This document shows, piece after piece, positions 17,479 to 27,041 of a stretch of 64,000 bases of DNA; position 1 is the stretch's first letter, and the number at the start of each line of letters is the position of its first letter. The DNA is from Bacillota bacterium. GTDB lineage: Bacteria > Bacillota > Clostridia > Christensenellales > SZUA-584. Under the pieces are notes generated by a model. It had not been told where the DNA came from, made no database searches, and worked only from the letters and a program-made list of their open reading frames with translations. Made by a program: the position numbers and the translations under genes. The stretch lies in contig JAEYLC010000026.1 in assembly GCA_023461435.1 (NCBI GenBank), forward strand, positions 124,001 through 188,000, read 5' to 3'.

Positions 17479-18858
17479 TTAATCCCTGTCGAAATCGTCC
17501 TGAAAACGGACAATATCGTCCTCGTCGCGATAACTGCCAATCTGGACTTCGATCACTTCGAGCAGCATTTTTCCCGGATTCACGAGGCGGTGCTTTGAGC
17601 CGATCGGCACGTATGTGCTTTCTCCGCTGACGAGCAGATGGTCCACATCGTCGATCACCACATTGGCTGTTCCGTTCACGACGATCCAATGCTCGCTTCT
17701 GTGATAATGCATCTGATAGCTCAGACGCTTTCCGGGCTGCACTGTGATTCTCTTTATTTTATAGAATTGCCCTTCTTCGAGCACCGTATACGAACCCCAC
17801 GGACGGTAAGCGGTCACGTGGTATTCAGCCCTTGGGTCGTTCTTCGCTTTGAGCTGGTCAACGATCTCTTTGACCTTCGGCGCCTCATCCTTTCTGCATA
17901 TCAGCAACGCATCCTTTTGATCCACCACAACGAGGTCTTCGACGCCAACAATGCCCACGGCTTTGTCGGCATCCGTATAAACCACGTTGTCCTTGGAATC
18001 GATCAATATTTCGTTGCCGAATGTGATATTACCGTTTTCGTCTTTTTTGGAATTGTAGTTATCATAGAAGGCCGCAAAGCCGCCCATATCGTTCCAGTCG
18101 ATGCAGAACGGCAAAACCGCCACCTTATCAGACTTCTCCATGATACCGTAATCGATCGAAACCGGATCAATTTTGTCAAAGCACTCTTCAATACTTTCTG
18201 ATTCCTCAAACGCATTGTAAATCTGCGGGCAATAGGCGATGAGTTCCTGTGTGAAAAGCTCGGTGTTGAACAAAAACATGCCGCTGTTCCAAAGATACCC
18301 CTGATCGACATACTGCTTTGCGGTCTCCTGATCAGGCTTTTCCCTGAAGCTCAGGGCTTTGAATCCAAATTCCAGCTGGTCTCCCGGCTGAATGTACCCG
18401 TATCCGGTTTCGGCGGATGTCGGGCTAATGCCGAAAGTCACAATATATTCGTCGGCCAGCTTCTGACACTTTTGGATCGTCGACACAAACTCCTGAGAGC
18501 TGTTGATAATATGATCGGACGGGAACACCGCGACTCTGTCGCTGCCCCTCTTGCTTATTTCGTTCACGGCATAATAAATCGCGGGCAGAGTGTTTCTCGC
18601 CTGCGGCTCCAGCAAAATATTGTCCTCATTCGGTATGATGCCAAGCTCACTGATCTGTCCGATGATCAGAAATTTATAATCCTTGTTTGTGACGATATAA
18701 ATATCGTCCACACCACCGAGTTTAAGCGCTCTTTGATATGTGAGCTGAAACATGGAATGCTCCATGCCCTTCAATTTGACAAACTGCTTCGGGAAATACG
18801 TCCGGCTTAAAGGCCAAAGACGCGAACCGATACCCCCGGCTAATATAATGGTCTTCAT
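17479..18858 (-). CDS. manC: Mannose-1-phosphate guanylyltransferase / mannose-6-phosphate isomerase
   Basis: A 459-residue type II protein: an N-terminal GTP:mannose-1-phosphate nucleotidyltransferase (MKTIILAGGIGSRLWPLSR, FPSDHII) and a C-terminal cupin isomerase domain (YRPWGSYTVLEEG, YQMHYHRSEHWIVV with metal-binding His residues). It makes GDP-mannose. The gene order is gmd, rmd, manC on the minus strand with 12 bp or less between genes, so it supplies GDP-mannose to the two following steps of GDP-D-rhamnose synthesis. A terminator follows its stop. Confidence 0.93.
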   Translation of the reverse strand: MKTIILAGGIGSRLWPLSRTYFPKQFVKLKGMEHSMFQLTYQRALKLGGVDDIYIVTNKDYKFLIIGQISELGIIPNEDNILLEPQARNTLPAIYYAVNEISKRGSDRVAVFPSDHIINSSQEFVSTIQKCQKLADEYIVTFGISPTSAETGYGYIQPGDQLEFGFKALSFREKPDQETAKQYVDQGYLWNSGMFLFNTELFTQELIAYCPQIYNAFEESESIEECFDKIDPVSIDYGIMEKSDKVAVLPFCIDWNDMGGFAAFYDNYNSKKDENGNITFGNEILIDSKDNVVYTDADKAVGIVGVEDLVVVDQKDALLICRKDEAPKVKEIVDQLKAKNDPRAEYHVTAYRPWGSYTVLEEGQFYKIKRITVQPGKRLSYQMHYHRSEHWIVVNGTANVVIDDVDHLLVSGESTYVPIGSKHRLVNPGKMLLEVIEVQIGSYRDEDDIVRFQDDFDRD

Positions 18859-18869
18859 ATGTCCTCCTG

Positions 18870-19817
18870 TTAAAGATTATCGCTGTCTACCACACAACCA
18901 CGCCAATAATCCATAATCTCCTTGAGTGTCTCTTCCAAACGGTACTCGGGTTCATACCCCACATCATCGCGGATTTTACTGCAATCTCCGTATAACAGCG
19001 GCGTATCGGACGGGCGCATCTTTGACGGATCCTCATAAACCTTGATATCGGCCGTGGAAAACGACAGCAGCAAATTGAGGATATCCGATATCTTTTTGTA
19101 TTGGCCCGAACCGATGTTGTAAACCTCTCCGCACCGTCCGTTTTTCATCAGCAGATAATACCCGCGTACGATATCGCGCACATCGCTGAAATCACGCGCA
19201 GCGGAAAGGTTGCCCACCTCAAGCCTGTTAAGCTGCCCCCGTTCAATGCGGGCGATTCGGCTCGCAAAATCGGGAACCACAAATCCCGTCCTTTGCCCCG
19301 GGCCGATGTGATTAAACGCTCTGACAAGGACGATATTCAAGCCGAAATGTTGGATATAAAACTGGGCAGACTGCTCCTGCATGGCTTTGGAAAGCGCATA
19401 CGGGCTCTGCGGATTGATCGGCATGTCTTCTTTAAGCGGACACATCTCGGGAAGAACTGCCCCGTATTGATCGGCCGAACCGATGATCAGCATTTTGGCT
19501 TTCGGCGCCTCTTTTCGCACCGCATCCATCACGTTAACAGTCCCCGCCATGTTCACACGGAACGTCAGTGCGGGCTTGTCCCAAGACAGCCCCACGTTTG
19601 ACTGCCCCGCCAGATGAAAGATATAATCGGGCTGCGCACCGGCAACCACGTCACATGCACTCTTTTCGTCAAGCAGATCCGCGCGTACGAAATTTGAAAG
19701 ACCGGCGATGCCTTTCTCAACGATGTCCGTTCCGTAGACTTCAATGTTCTTTGCATTTAAGTAAGCGGTCAAGTATTCGCCCACAAAACCGTTTACGCCG
19801 GTAATCAGAGCTCTCAT
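18870..19817 (-). CDS. rmd: GDP-6-deoxy-4-keto-D-mannose reductase (Rmd-like)
   Basis: A 315-residue extended SDR starting MRALITGVNGFVGEYL with GSADQYG and the Tyr-x3-Lys of YALSKAMQEQ. Sequence pattern and length fit GDP-4-keto-6-deoxymannose reductase, which gives GDP-D-rhamnose. It is placed 1 bp after gmd and 11 bp before manC. The alternative is a GDP-fucose synthase, but those have a different GSSCIYP pattern. A plain nucleotide-sugar epimerase is less likely given the operon. Confidence 0.8.
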   Translation of the reverse strand: MRALITGVNGFVGEYLTAYLNAKNIEVYGTDIVEKGIAGLSNFVRADLLDEKSACDVVAGAQPDYIFHLAGQSNVGLSWDKPALTFRVNMAGTVNVMDAVRKEAPKAKMLIIGSADQYGAVLPEMCPLKEDMPINPQSPYALSKAMQEQSAQFYIQHFGLNIVLVRAFNHIGPGQRTGFVVPDFASRIARIERGQLNRLEVGNLSAARDFSDVRDIVRGYYLLMKNGRCGEVYNIGSGQYKKISDILNLLLSFSTADIKVYEDPSKMRPSDTPLLYGDCSKIRDDVGYEPEYRLEETLKEIMDYWRGCVVDSDNL

Positions 19818-19818
19818 T

Positions 19819-20829
19819 CTATAATCCTAGAAGTTTCGCGTCATTTTTGACCATTCTTGTCACGAGATCTTCAAAGCTGTTTTCACGCTTCCACTCCAGC
19901 TTCGTTTCCGCCTTTGTGGGATCGCCGATCAGCAACTCCACTTCAGCCGGGCGGAAGAATTTCGTATTGACCTTCACGACGGTTTTTCCTGTCGCTTTAT
20001 CGATCGCCTTTTCATTGACCTCTTCGCCCTGCCATTCCAAGTCCATGCCCATCGCTTTGAACGCCACCGTGGCAAATTCCCTGACTGTTCTCGTTTCGCC
20101 TGTGGCCACCACATAATCGTCGGCTTTGTCCTGCTGCAACATGAGCCACATCGCCTTCACGTAATCCTCGGCATGTCCCCAGTCTCTTTTGGCGTTCATA
20201 TTACCAAGCTCCACGCAGTCCTGAAGTCCTGCTTTGATGCGCGCCGCGCTCGAGGTGATCTTTCTCGTCACGAATTCTTTTCCGCGTCTCTCAGACTCAT
20301 GATTAAACAGAATCCCCGAGCATGCGAATATATCGAAGCTTTCACGATAATTGACGGTAATCCAATGCCCATAGAGCTTTGCTACGCCGTATGGGCTTCT
20401 CGGATAAAACGGCGTCGTTTCCTTCTGCGGGATCTCCTGTACGAGACCGAACATTTCGCTTGTCGAAGCCTGATAGAAACGCGCATCGGGTTTCGCGATG
20501 CGGATGGCTTCGAGCATATAGAGCGCTCCGAGGCCGTCCGTCTGTGCGGTCAGATCCGGCTGTTCCCATGATGTCTGCACAAAAGACTGTGCCGCCAGAT
20601 TGTACACTTCATCCGGCTGGGCGATTTTCACCGCATTCACCAACGATGAAAGGTCGGTCATATCGGCATAAATGATCTCAATCTTGCCGATCAAATGCTC
20701 GGCATTGCCATAATCAAGCCGGCTTGTCCGGCGTTTTATTCCATAAACCTGATACCCCTTACTCAAAAGAAGTTCCGCGAGATATGAGCCATCCTGGCCG
20801 GTTATCCCCGTAATTAACGCTCTTTTCAT
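19819..20829 (-). CDS. gmd: GDP-mannose 4,6-dehydratase
   Basis: A 336-residue SDR. The start at 20829 is set by GTGGAGGAAAC just upstream and by the family N-terminus MKRALITGITGQDGSYLAEL; longer in-frame starts lack support. It has the Gmd-specific GIKRRTS, the catalytic STSEMFG and YGVAKLYGHW (Tyr-x3-Lys), and the NHESERRGKEFVTRKI loop. It converts GDP-mannose to GDP-4-keto-6-deoxymannose. It heads the gmd-rmd-manC unit with its own promoter. Confidence 0.95.
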   Translation of the reverse strand: MKRALITGITGQDGSYLAELLLSKGYQVYGIKRRTSRLDYGNAEHLIGKIEIIYADMTDLSSLVNAVKIAQPDEVYNLAAQSFVQTSWEQPDLTAQTDGLGALYMLEAIRIAKPDARFYQASTSEMFGLVQEIPQKETTPFYPRSPYGVAKLYGHWITVNYRESFDIFACSGILFNHESERRGKEFVTRKITSSAARIKAGLQDCVELGNMNAKRDWGHAEDYVKAMWLMLQQDKADDYVVATGETRTVREFATVAFKAMGMDLEWQGEEVNEKAIDKATGKTVVKVNTKFFRPAEVELLIGDPTKAETKLEWKRENSFEDLVTRMVKNDAKLLGL

Positions 20830-20863
20830 GTTTCCTCCACGTTTAAATTTATAAAACATAAAC

Positions 20864-20892
20864 AGTATAAATTTTATTCCGAGATTTCGCAA
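20864..20892 (-). promoter_or_regulatory. Probable promoter of gmd-rmd-manC
   Basis: Minus-strand -35 TTGCGA (20887-20892), 17-bp spacer and -10 TATACT (20864-20869), about 35 bp before the gmd start. The surroundings are AT-rich. Confidence 0.5.
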
Positions 20893-20932
20893 GTTAATAA
20901 TTAATAAAAAAGTAACATTTGGTTGCATGTTG

Positions 20933-21940
20933 TCATTTGTTTCGTGTGCCATTTGCCGCCTTGAAATCATTATAAATGCCTTGCAAGCCTCTGAATTTTA
21001 TATAGCTCCCCAGTTCCAAAAGCATGCACAGCCAAAATCTTATTTTCTTTTGATCAATCGCCTTTTGCCTGAGGCAGGCAAGCTGGCGAAAACGCATCAA
21101 AACCCGTTTATCGCCTGCGCGCAAATCCTTTGCCCACTTCGATTCCATATAGGCGCAAGCCCGTTTATATTCCGTATCAACCGAGCCGAGCCTTTTATCA
21201 TCTCTGTAAGCAGCCAGTCTGTCGGATGCTCTTATATCGGCAAGACCGATCGTGTTGCTGGCATGAATCCGGTAATCTGTCAATTCCTCATTATAAAAGT
21301 ACAGGCCATTAAAGAGCGAGCCAAAAAGATTCAATTCCCAATCGTGCGGGCAGAGCTTTGAGTATTGCTTCAAAAACAGCTCTTTGATTTCTTTTTTAAA
21401 AGCAAGCGTGCAGCCGGGCGATATATTTCTCCAAAGGATATAGCGAAAGTCGATTCTTTTGACCGCGCCAGATTTAATTCGCTTTGCTATAATGTTGTGA
21501 TTGGAACGACCGAATCTAAGTCTGGAGCTGACAGGTGCACCGGTTTCATCGATCTTTCTGAACGAGCTGTTAATGATCTTGATGCCATCATTTTTTTCGA
21601 GCAGACCGGACAATCTGCCGACCTTGTCCTGATGCCAGATATCGTCCTGATCGCAAAGGAAAATGATATCTCCCATCGTGCGGCCTATCGCATTATAAAA
21701 ATTCTCTATATACCCCAGATTGTTTGCATTGACGATTATATACCAGTTGCTCAGGTGATTCTTATCAATAAACTCTGTGATGATCGCTGTTGTCCGGTCG
21801 GTAGAACAGTCATCACAGATAATGACTTCGTCCGGTTTTCGCGTTTGAGCGAGAATAGACCCAAGCTGTTCCAGTATATACTTTTCACCGTTATAGGTGG
21901 TCATCGCTATTGAAACCGTGCCGGGTCTATTCTTATCCAA
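20933..21940 (-). CDS. GT2 glycosyltransferase (rhamnosyltransferase-like)
   Basis: A 335-residue GT-A enzyme. It opens SIAMTTYNGEKYILEQLGSI and has the ICDDCSTDRT nucleotide-binding motif and LCDQDDIWHQDKV with the DxD-type metal ligands at about residue 95. This QDD pattern is common in rhamnosyl- and galactosyltransferases of surface polysaccharide loci. Its start is 15 bp after the stop of the DUF3048 gene, so the two may be co-transcribed. Sugar specificity cannot be read. Confidence 0.85.
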   Translation of the reverse strand: MDKNRPGTVSIAMTTYNGEKYILEQLGSILAQTRKPDEVIICDDCSTDRTTAIITEFIDKNHLSNWYIIVNANNLGYIENFYNAIGRTMGDIIFLCDQDDIWHQDKVGRLSGLLEKNDGIKIINSSFRKIDETGAPVSSRLRFGRSNHNIIAKRIKSGAVKRIDFRYILWRNISPGCTLAFKKEIKELFLKQYSKLCPHDWELNLFGSLFNGLYFYNEELTDYRIHASNTIGLADIRASDRLAAYRDDKRLGSVDTEYKRACAYMESKWAKDLRAGDKRVLMRFRQLACLRQKAIDQKKIRFWLCMLLELGSYIKFRGLQGIYNDFKAANGTRNK

Positions 21941-21955
21941 AACATATTCTCCGTT

Positions 21956-22990
21956 TTATTTTTCTGTGGTGAGCTCAATCCATGTGTTGCCGGATTTTAG
22001 CACAATCGGCTGCCCCTTGTCGTCGCAATAAAAAGTCTGGGCTTCGGGCGCACCCTTCGTCCACGTCCCTCTTATATGCTTGCCGCCGATATAGAAGTCG
22101 GCGGGACCAGCCCCGAGCATGTTCCAGTCCTTGTATTTGTCTTTCTTTTGATACGTCGAATACTGCACAATAACGTTTTTCACCGCCACCTGCTTGCCCG
22201 TCTCAGCGGACTTGAACACTTTGCCGTCCATAAACCGCAGGTATGCGTCCTGTGAAGCGTCGTATTGGTAAGATACAAAGTTCTCATCGTTGGATGTCAT
22301 CGCGAGCTTGATTTCCGTCACATCACTGCCCGAATAAGAGACATTGGGGTCAAACTCCCAAACCAAAGGCGTCGGGGCGTAATCATACTGCTTCTGAGCG
22401 GTAAGCGCATTGCCCATCACATTATGAGGAGCGCCGATACTGCTGACACGATGGTAAATATCCTTCCACTTGTCACCGATACCGTCGATATCCTTCTTTA
22501 TCCTGTTGTGCAGCTCATTCGCATAGAACGTGTAGGCCGCCGACGCTTTGTTGCCCGAACCGCCGTAGTGCATAAAAACCGCATCCCATTCCTGCTGCAG
22601 GAATAAAAACGGAACGCGCCCGCTTCTCACCGGCATCACCTCTTCGGGCACATTATCCGAAAAGACGCACACAAAGCGGGTAACGCCCCCGTCAACAGGC
22701 ACTTCGTAAACCACATCCGCTGTTTGCAGCCCCGTTTGAGGACGCGCTGCGGGAGAATTCTCTATCACACACATCACAGGCTTGTATTCGCCTTCATAAT
22801 GCAGCCCGGTCGTATACGACATATCCGCCGGTCTTGGCGTGGGCGTGGGCACTGGCGTGGGTGTGGGCACCGGCGTCGGCTTAGGTGTCGCGGTCGGTGT
22901 CGGCGACGGTGACGGCTCGGGAGCCGCGCAGGATACCATAACCCCCAACGCCATGACTATTACCAATAGAAAAACGAGAACTCGTTTCAT
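21956..22990 (-). CDS. DUF3048 lipoprotein (YerB-like)
   Basis: A 344-residue exported lipoprotein. Residues 1-20 form a signal peptide with a lipobox ending VMVSC (Cys21). Residues about 22-55 are a Pro/Thr-rich linker. The remainder is the DUF3048 domain (MCVIENSPAARPQTG, VPVDGGVTRFVCVFSD, PVRSGR). DUF3048 proteins are widespread in Firmicutes and their role is unknown. Here it lies inside a polysaccharide locus, between a GT2 gene and the ligase-like gene, so a link to glycan assembly is possible but unproven. Confidence 0.88.
   Translation of the reverse strand: MKRVLVFLLVIVMALGVMVSCAAPEPSPSPTPTATPKPTPVPTPTPVPTPTPRPADMSYTTGLHYEGEYKPVMCVIENSPAARPQTGLQTADVVYEVPVDGGVTRFVCVFSDNVPEEVMPVRSGRVPFLFLQQEWDAVFMHYGGSGNKASAAYTFYANELHNRIKKDIDGIGDKWKDIYHRVSSIGAPHNVMGNALTAQKQYDYAPTPLVWEFDPNVSYSGSDVTEIKLAMTSNDENFVSYQYDASQDAYLRFMDGKVFKSAETGKQVAVKNVIVQYSTYQKKDKYKDWNMLGAGPADFYIGGKHIRGTWTKGAPEAQTFYCDDKGQPIVLKSGNTWIELTTEK
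22823..22921 (-). repeat. Low-complexity (Thr-Pro) codon repeat inside the lipoprotein gene
   Basis: The minus-strand codons spell alternating PTP/PVP units, seen on the plus strand as GGCGTGGGC-type tandem units. It encodes the flexible linker after the lipid anchor and is likely to vary in length by slippage. Confidence 0.7.
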
Positions 22991-23067
22991 AATGCCTCCA
23001 ATTTCAACTAGTTATTCACATTTGGTCATTGTGATTCTAGCATACCATTATTAACTTAGCAATATAT

Positions 23068-24411
23068 TCAAATTCCATGAGAGGCAGGGAACTCTGCCTT
23101 TTCTTCATTCAAACTATAATCCATGCTTTTGGGAGCGAAAACCGCCGCAATGAGCACCGCGTACATCGAAAATCCGATGGGACTCGTGATAAACGGATTG
23201 AAATATGACGCCGCAACCAGACACGCGACCACGCTCATCACCACACCGACCGTCCGTTTATCATTCAGCAACTTCCACCTCTTGACCGCAGCCGCATACG
23301 GATGAACCAATACCGATAAAAACGCGATCAATCCGATCACGCCCATTTTGCTCATCAGATCAAGATACGTATACTCGATTTTACCGATGCCGGGCCTCCC
23401 GTCATTGATCTCAAGCCCCAGCCCCTTGCCGAAAACAAAGTTGTCCTCGATCACATCGCACGCTTCATTAAAACGGACTGCCCGGATACCCTCCGATTCC
23501 AGCTGTATCAGCAGCTGCGTATCATCCTCCGTCTCCGTGATGTTCATCGGGTTTAAGGAAATGCGCTCAATGACGTTGGAAAAAACGCCCTCGTATCCAT
23601 AGCCCGCCCAAGAAAGCAACACAAAAACTGTAAAAGCTGCGAGCGCGATGCCGAATCCCTTGAGCACCGCCGCAAGCTTCTTACGGTTAAGCACAACAAA
23701 CAATATCGCCGCGACGAGCGATCCGAGCCAGATCGACCGTGTGTACGTCAGCACGATCGCGATAAAAGACAGCGACATGAACAGATACGCCAGCGGCTTG
23801 CCTGCTTTGTCAGTCTTGTCTTCAGACAGTGTCTCGAAGAAAAAATAGATAAATGGCAAAATAAAGCAGATCGAGCTTCTGAAGAATATGCGGTAGATCC
23901 GTTCGTCAAAATTGAAGAGCCCGCCGAGCTGCACCGTATTGATCGCGACGTTAAACGTCTGAACGGCTCCTTGAGCCATGAACATAAACACGAAATGAAG
24001 CAGAACGGTTAAAAAAACAAGCACCAAAGACGAATAGCTCGCGATCTTGATCAGCTTTTTGACTTTGTCCTCGGTATCCACCACAGTCAGATACGCGGGC
24101 ACAATCGCCAAAAACGCGTAGCTGGTGAGGTCCGCCACGATAAATTGACGGCTGTTGCCGCGCAGCATGCCGTTTATAAAAGCAACGCCCAGCACAACCG
24201 CAAAAAGCAGCAGATTGATCACGGCTGTATTTTTCAAAACCGCTTTGATCTGTTTGATAATGAACGGCAGCGAAAGCACAAAAGCCGCAATAAACAGCCA
24301 CATTCTGATGCTCAGCGGCCCGATCTCAATCCATCTGCCGCTCGACCCCACAATACATTCGCAAGTCAGCACAACCAGCGCCGCATAGGCCGCCTTTTTT
24401 AAGAAACTCAT
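23068..24411 (-). CDS. O-antigen ligase/polymerase-like (Wzy_C) membrane protein
   Basis: A 447-residue protein with about eleven to twelve transmembrane segments. The segment LTYTRSIWLGSLVAAILF near the middle, with TRS followed by a hydrophobic helix, is the Wzy_C signature. It is followed by a long outside loop (about residues 280-350) and a terminal helix cluster. Such proteins polymerise lipid-linked repeats or ligate glycan to an acceptor. It lies amid GT2 genes in the same direction. A polymerase role seems likelier than ligase in a Gram-positive, but the sequence cannot decide. Confidence 0.8.
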   Translation of the reverse strand: MSFLKKAAYAALVVLTCECIVGSSGRWIEIGPLSIRMWLFIAAFVLSLPFIIKQIKAVLKNTAVINLLLFAVVLGVAFINGMLRGNSRQFIVADLTSYAFLAIVPAYLTVVDTEDKVKKLIKIASYSSLVLVFLTVLLHFVFMFMAQGAVQTFNVAINTVQLGGLFNFDERIYRIFFRSSICFILPFIYFFFETLSEDKTDKAGKPLAYLFMSLSFIAIVLTYTRSIWLGSLVAAILFVVLNRKKLAAVLKGFGIALAAFTVFVLLSWAGYGYEGVFSNVIERISLNPMNITETEDDTQLLIQLESEGIRAVRFNEACDVIEDNFVFGKGLGLEINDGRPGIGKIEYTYLDLMSKMGVIGLIAFLSVLVHPYAAAVKRWKLLNDKRTVGVVMSVVACLVAASYFNPFITSPIGFSMYAVLIAAVFAPKSMDYSLNEEKAEFPASHGI

Positions 24412-24436
24412 CCGGTCATGTCCTTTATCTGTTTTA

Positions 24437-25192
24437 TTATAATAACAGCTTCAGCCGTCTTCGCAGCAGCAGCAGCCAAACCAGAAGCTTGGGCTCGCCG
24501 TACTTTGCGCCGAAGTATTGAACATCCTTTTTAAAAATACCGTACCGGCGCATGGCATCCCCGCGGCTTTGCCTCTGGCTGCCGGAAAACTGCTGATCAA
24601 TCGTCACATCCATCACGCGGAGCTTGGATTTGTCGTTCCGGATGGTATCCCTTATGAACGCGTGATCAACATAGTCCAAAAACAGGTTTTCGTCGTACCT
24701 GTAATCCTCAAATACTTTGGCGCGAACCGCGAGGCCCGAATTGATAGCCGTGATATTCATCGCGGGAATATCGGACAGGCTCTCGGCTCTGCGCCCCCGC
24801 AAGCCCTTGAATATACACGGCGAGAGCATGCCGTTTGCGTCTTTCACGACCGGCACGAATATATCTATGCCGCTGTATGCCCTTGCGTCGGCTCTGAGTA
24901 TGTCGAAATATTCAGGCCCAAAAGCGGTATCGTCATCAAACAGACAGATTAAGCCGTCGTTTTTTCCGATCCGGCCGATCGCTCTGTTGTAGGCTTTGCT
25001 GAGCCCCCTGTTGCCGCCCATGCCGATATATGTATATCCGGCCTTTTCCGCAAGCGCCTCGTTTCCCATGTTTCGTGTGCTGTTGTCAGCCACAAGCACA
25101 TCGATATCCTTGGCACCGGACAACGACCGAAGCGCCTCGCACGCGTCGATGCGCTTGTTATAGACGACGACCACAGCGCTGATTTTACACAT
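24437..25192 (-). CDS. GT2 glycosyltransferase
   Basis: A 251-residue enzyme of the WcaE/rhamnosyltransferase type, opening ISAVVVVYNKRIDACEAL with ADNSTRN, GGNRGLSKAYNRAI and the acidic CLFDDDTAFGPEYF. It is compact, with no membrane helix. It overlaps the next upstream GT2 gene by 8 bp, so the pair is translationally coupled. Substrate is unknown; with L- and D-rhamnose donors both made in this locus, rhamnosyl transfer is plausible. Confidence 0.85.
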   Translation of the reverse strand: MCKISAVVVVYNKRIDACEALRSLSGAKDIDVLVADNSTRNMGNEALAEKAGYTYIGMGGNRGLSKAYNRAIGRIGKNDGLICLFDDDTAFGPEYFDILRADARAYSGIDIFVPVVKDANGMLSPCIFKGLRGRRAESLSDIPAMNITAINSGLAVRAKVFEDYRYDENLFLDYVDHAFIRDTIRNDKSKLRVMDVTIDQQFSGSQRQSRGDAMRRYGIFKKDVQYFGAKYGEPKLLVWLLLLRRRLKLLL

Positions 25193-25898
25193 GGCGCTTT
25201 CTCCGCTTCAGATACTGCCGCGTGATATTCACGCGCCACTTGAGCTTTAGCAGCCAGCCGGCTCTTTCCCGCCCTGTCGCGGTGCCGCCATGCCTGCGGT
25301 AACAGATGAGCGGCTTTCCGATGAATTCCACAATTCCAAACCGGTTCGCGAGTATCCCGATCCACTGGTCATGCATCGGCAGATTCGAAGGAAACGGCAG
25401 CACGACGCTCAACAGCTCTCTTTTAAACGCCATGCAGCAGCCGACGTAACGGTTGCGCACGATGTTGTAAAACGCGCCCGCATGAAACGAACCGCCCAAC
25501 ACCGACTCTTTTTGAACCTGAAGCGATTCGTCGGTGATATACGCGTCGTGGATGATGGCCGTAACCCCTTCTTTTTGCAGCGCTTCAAGGCAGCAGGACA
25601 GCTTTTCCGGCAGCCACACATCATCCTGATCCGACAGAAAGATATAGTCTCCGCGTGTGCTTTTAAGCGCATTCTCAAAATTTCGGATGACGCCAAGGCC
25701 CTGACCTTTCACAAAAACAATCCGCCTGTCGGTTTTTAAAAACTGGCGGATGATCTGTTCGGATTCGTCGCTTGAAGGGTCAAGAGAAAGCACAAACTCG
25801 TCGTCCGGCCCCAGTTGGCTCAGAATGGATACGATCTGTTCCGAGAGATATCTTTCACCGTTATAAACGGCCATGGCAACCGATACGCGTATGCTCAT
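25185..25898 (-). CDS. GT2 glycosyltransferase
   Basis: A 237-residue GT-A enzyme: VSVAMAVYNGERYLSEQI, the SLDPSSDES region and FLSDQDDVWLPEKL with the metal-binding acidic residues. It resembles the GT2 at 20933-21940 in pattern and is somewhat shorter at the C-terminus. It lies 87 bp downstream of rfbB with no gene in between and overlaps the following GT2 gene by 8 bp. Confidence 0.85.
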   Translation of the reverse strand: MSIRVSVAMAVYNGERYLSEQIVSILSQLGPDDEFVLSLDPSSDESEQIIRQFLKTDRRIVFVKGQGLGVIRNFENALKSTRGDYIFLSDQDDVWLPEKLSCCLEALQKEGVTAIIHDAYITDESLQVQKESVLGGSFHAGAFYNIVRNRYVGCCMAFKRELLSVVLPFPSNLPMHDQWIGILANRFGIVEFIGKPLICYRRHGGTATGRERAGWLLKLKWRVNITRQYLKRRKRHV

Positions 25899-25985
25899 CC
25901 ATTTCCCTTTATCATCAGATTTTTGTATTGTATCATACTTTTTGTCTGTTAAAAAGCCCTTGTATGCAAATGGCAGTTGAGCGAA

Positions 25986-27041
25986 TTATTTGTCCTTATA
26001 ATAGCTGTCGTAATAAGCCATATACGCACCCGAGCGCACGCGAGAGAGCCAGTCTCCGTTCTTCAGATACCAGCCAATCGTCTCCGCGATGCCCTGTTCA
26101 AACGTATATTCGGGCGACCAATTAAGCGTTGACGTGATCTTCGTATTGTCGATCGCATAGCGGCGGTCGTGGCCCAAACGGTCTTCGACGTGTCTGATAA
26201 GCTCCTCCGGTTTGCCGAGCGTTTTAAGAATCAGCCGGATGATCTCAATATTCGCCTTTTCGTTGTTGCCGCCGATATTGTAGACCTCGCCCGTCTTGCC
26301 TTTCTGCAACACCGCAAAAATCGCGCTGCAATGGTCCTTCACGTGCAGCCAGTCCCTCACCTGCATACCGTCTCCGTAGACGGGCAGCGGTTTATCCTCG
26401 CACGCATTGCCGATCATCAGCGGAATCAACTTCTCGGGGAACTGGTACGGCCCGTAGTTGTTCGAGCAGCGCGTGATGTTCACGGGCAGCTTGTATGTCT
26501 TAGAATATGCGCGCACGAGCATATCGGCGGACGCCTTGCTCGCCGAATACGGGCTGTTCGGCGCAAGCGGCGTCGTCTCTGTAAAAAAGCCCGCCTGCCC
26601 CAAAGCGCCGTACACCTCGTCCGTCGAAACCTGTAGATATTTGACGCCGTCGCGGTAAACCGGATATCCGCCATCGTCCTTGCCCGTCTGCCAGCTTGCT
26701 TTGGCGGCATGCAGCAGGCACTGCGTGCCAAGCACATTGGTCTTTACGAACACCTCCGGCTCCATGATGCTTCTGTCCACATGGCTCTCCGCCGCGAAGT
26801 TGACCACCGCGTCAAAGCCGTGCTCGTCAAACAGCGCTTTTATCAGCTTTGCATCCGTGATATCGCCTTTGATGAATATATGGCGGGAATTGCCCTCAAG
26901 CTCCTTTAAGTTTTCAAGGTTGCCCGCATAAGTCAGCGCATCGAGATTGACGACAGTCAAGTCTGCTTGAGTATCCGCCAGATATTTTACAAAATTGGAG
27001 CCGATAAAACCCGCTCCGCCTGTCACCAAAACCTTCTTCAT
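25986..27041 (-). CDS. rfbB: dTDP-glucose 4,6-dehydratase
   Basis: A 351-residue extended SDR, MKKVLVTGGAGFIGSNFVKYL, with NFAAESHVDRSI, STDEVYG and YSASKA (Tyr-x3-Lys). Length matches RmlB/RfbB. It makes dTDP-4-keto-6-deoxyglucose, the second step to dTDP-L-rhamnose. Its start overlaps the rfbC stop by 4 bp. The order on the minus strand is rfbD, rfbA, rfbC, rfbB. Confidence 0.96.
   Translation of the reverse strand: MKKVLVTGGAGFIGSNFVKYLADTQADLTVVNLDALTYAGNLENLKELEGNSRHIFIKGDITDAKLIKALFDEHGFDAVVNFAAESHVDRSIMEPEVFVKTNVLGTQCLLHAAKASWQTGKDDGGYPVYRDGVKYLQVSTDEVYGALGQAGFFTETTPLAPNSPYSASKASADMLVRAYSKTYKLPVNITRCSNNYGPYQFPEKLIPLMIGNACEDKPLPVYGDGMQVRDWLHVKDHCSAIFAVLQKGKTGEVYNIGGNNEKANIEIIRLILKTLGKPEELIRHVEDRLGHDRRYAIDNTKITSTLNWSPEYTFEQGIAETIGWYLKNGDWLSRVRSGAYMAYYDSYYKDK

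Noticed and set aside
20830..20970. N-terminal extension of gmd
   Set aside because: Gmd proteins begin at the Rossmann strand; the ATG at 20829 has GGAGG, and the extension covers the promoter.
22823..22921. Tandem GGCGTG-like units as a possible CRISPR or satellite
   Set aside because: They are in frame and encode the Thr-Pro linker of the lipoprotein; no spacer structure is present.
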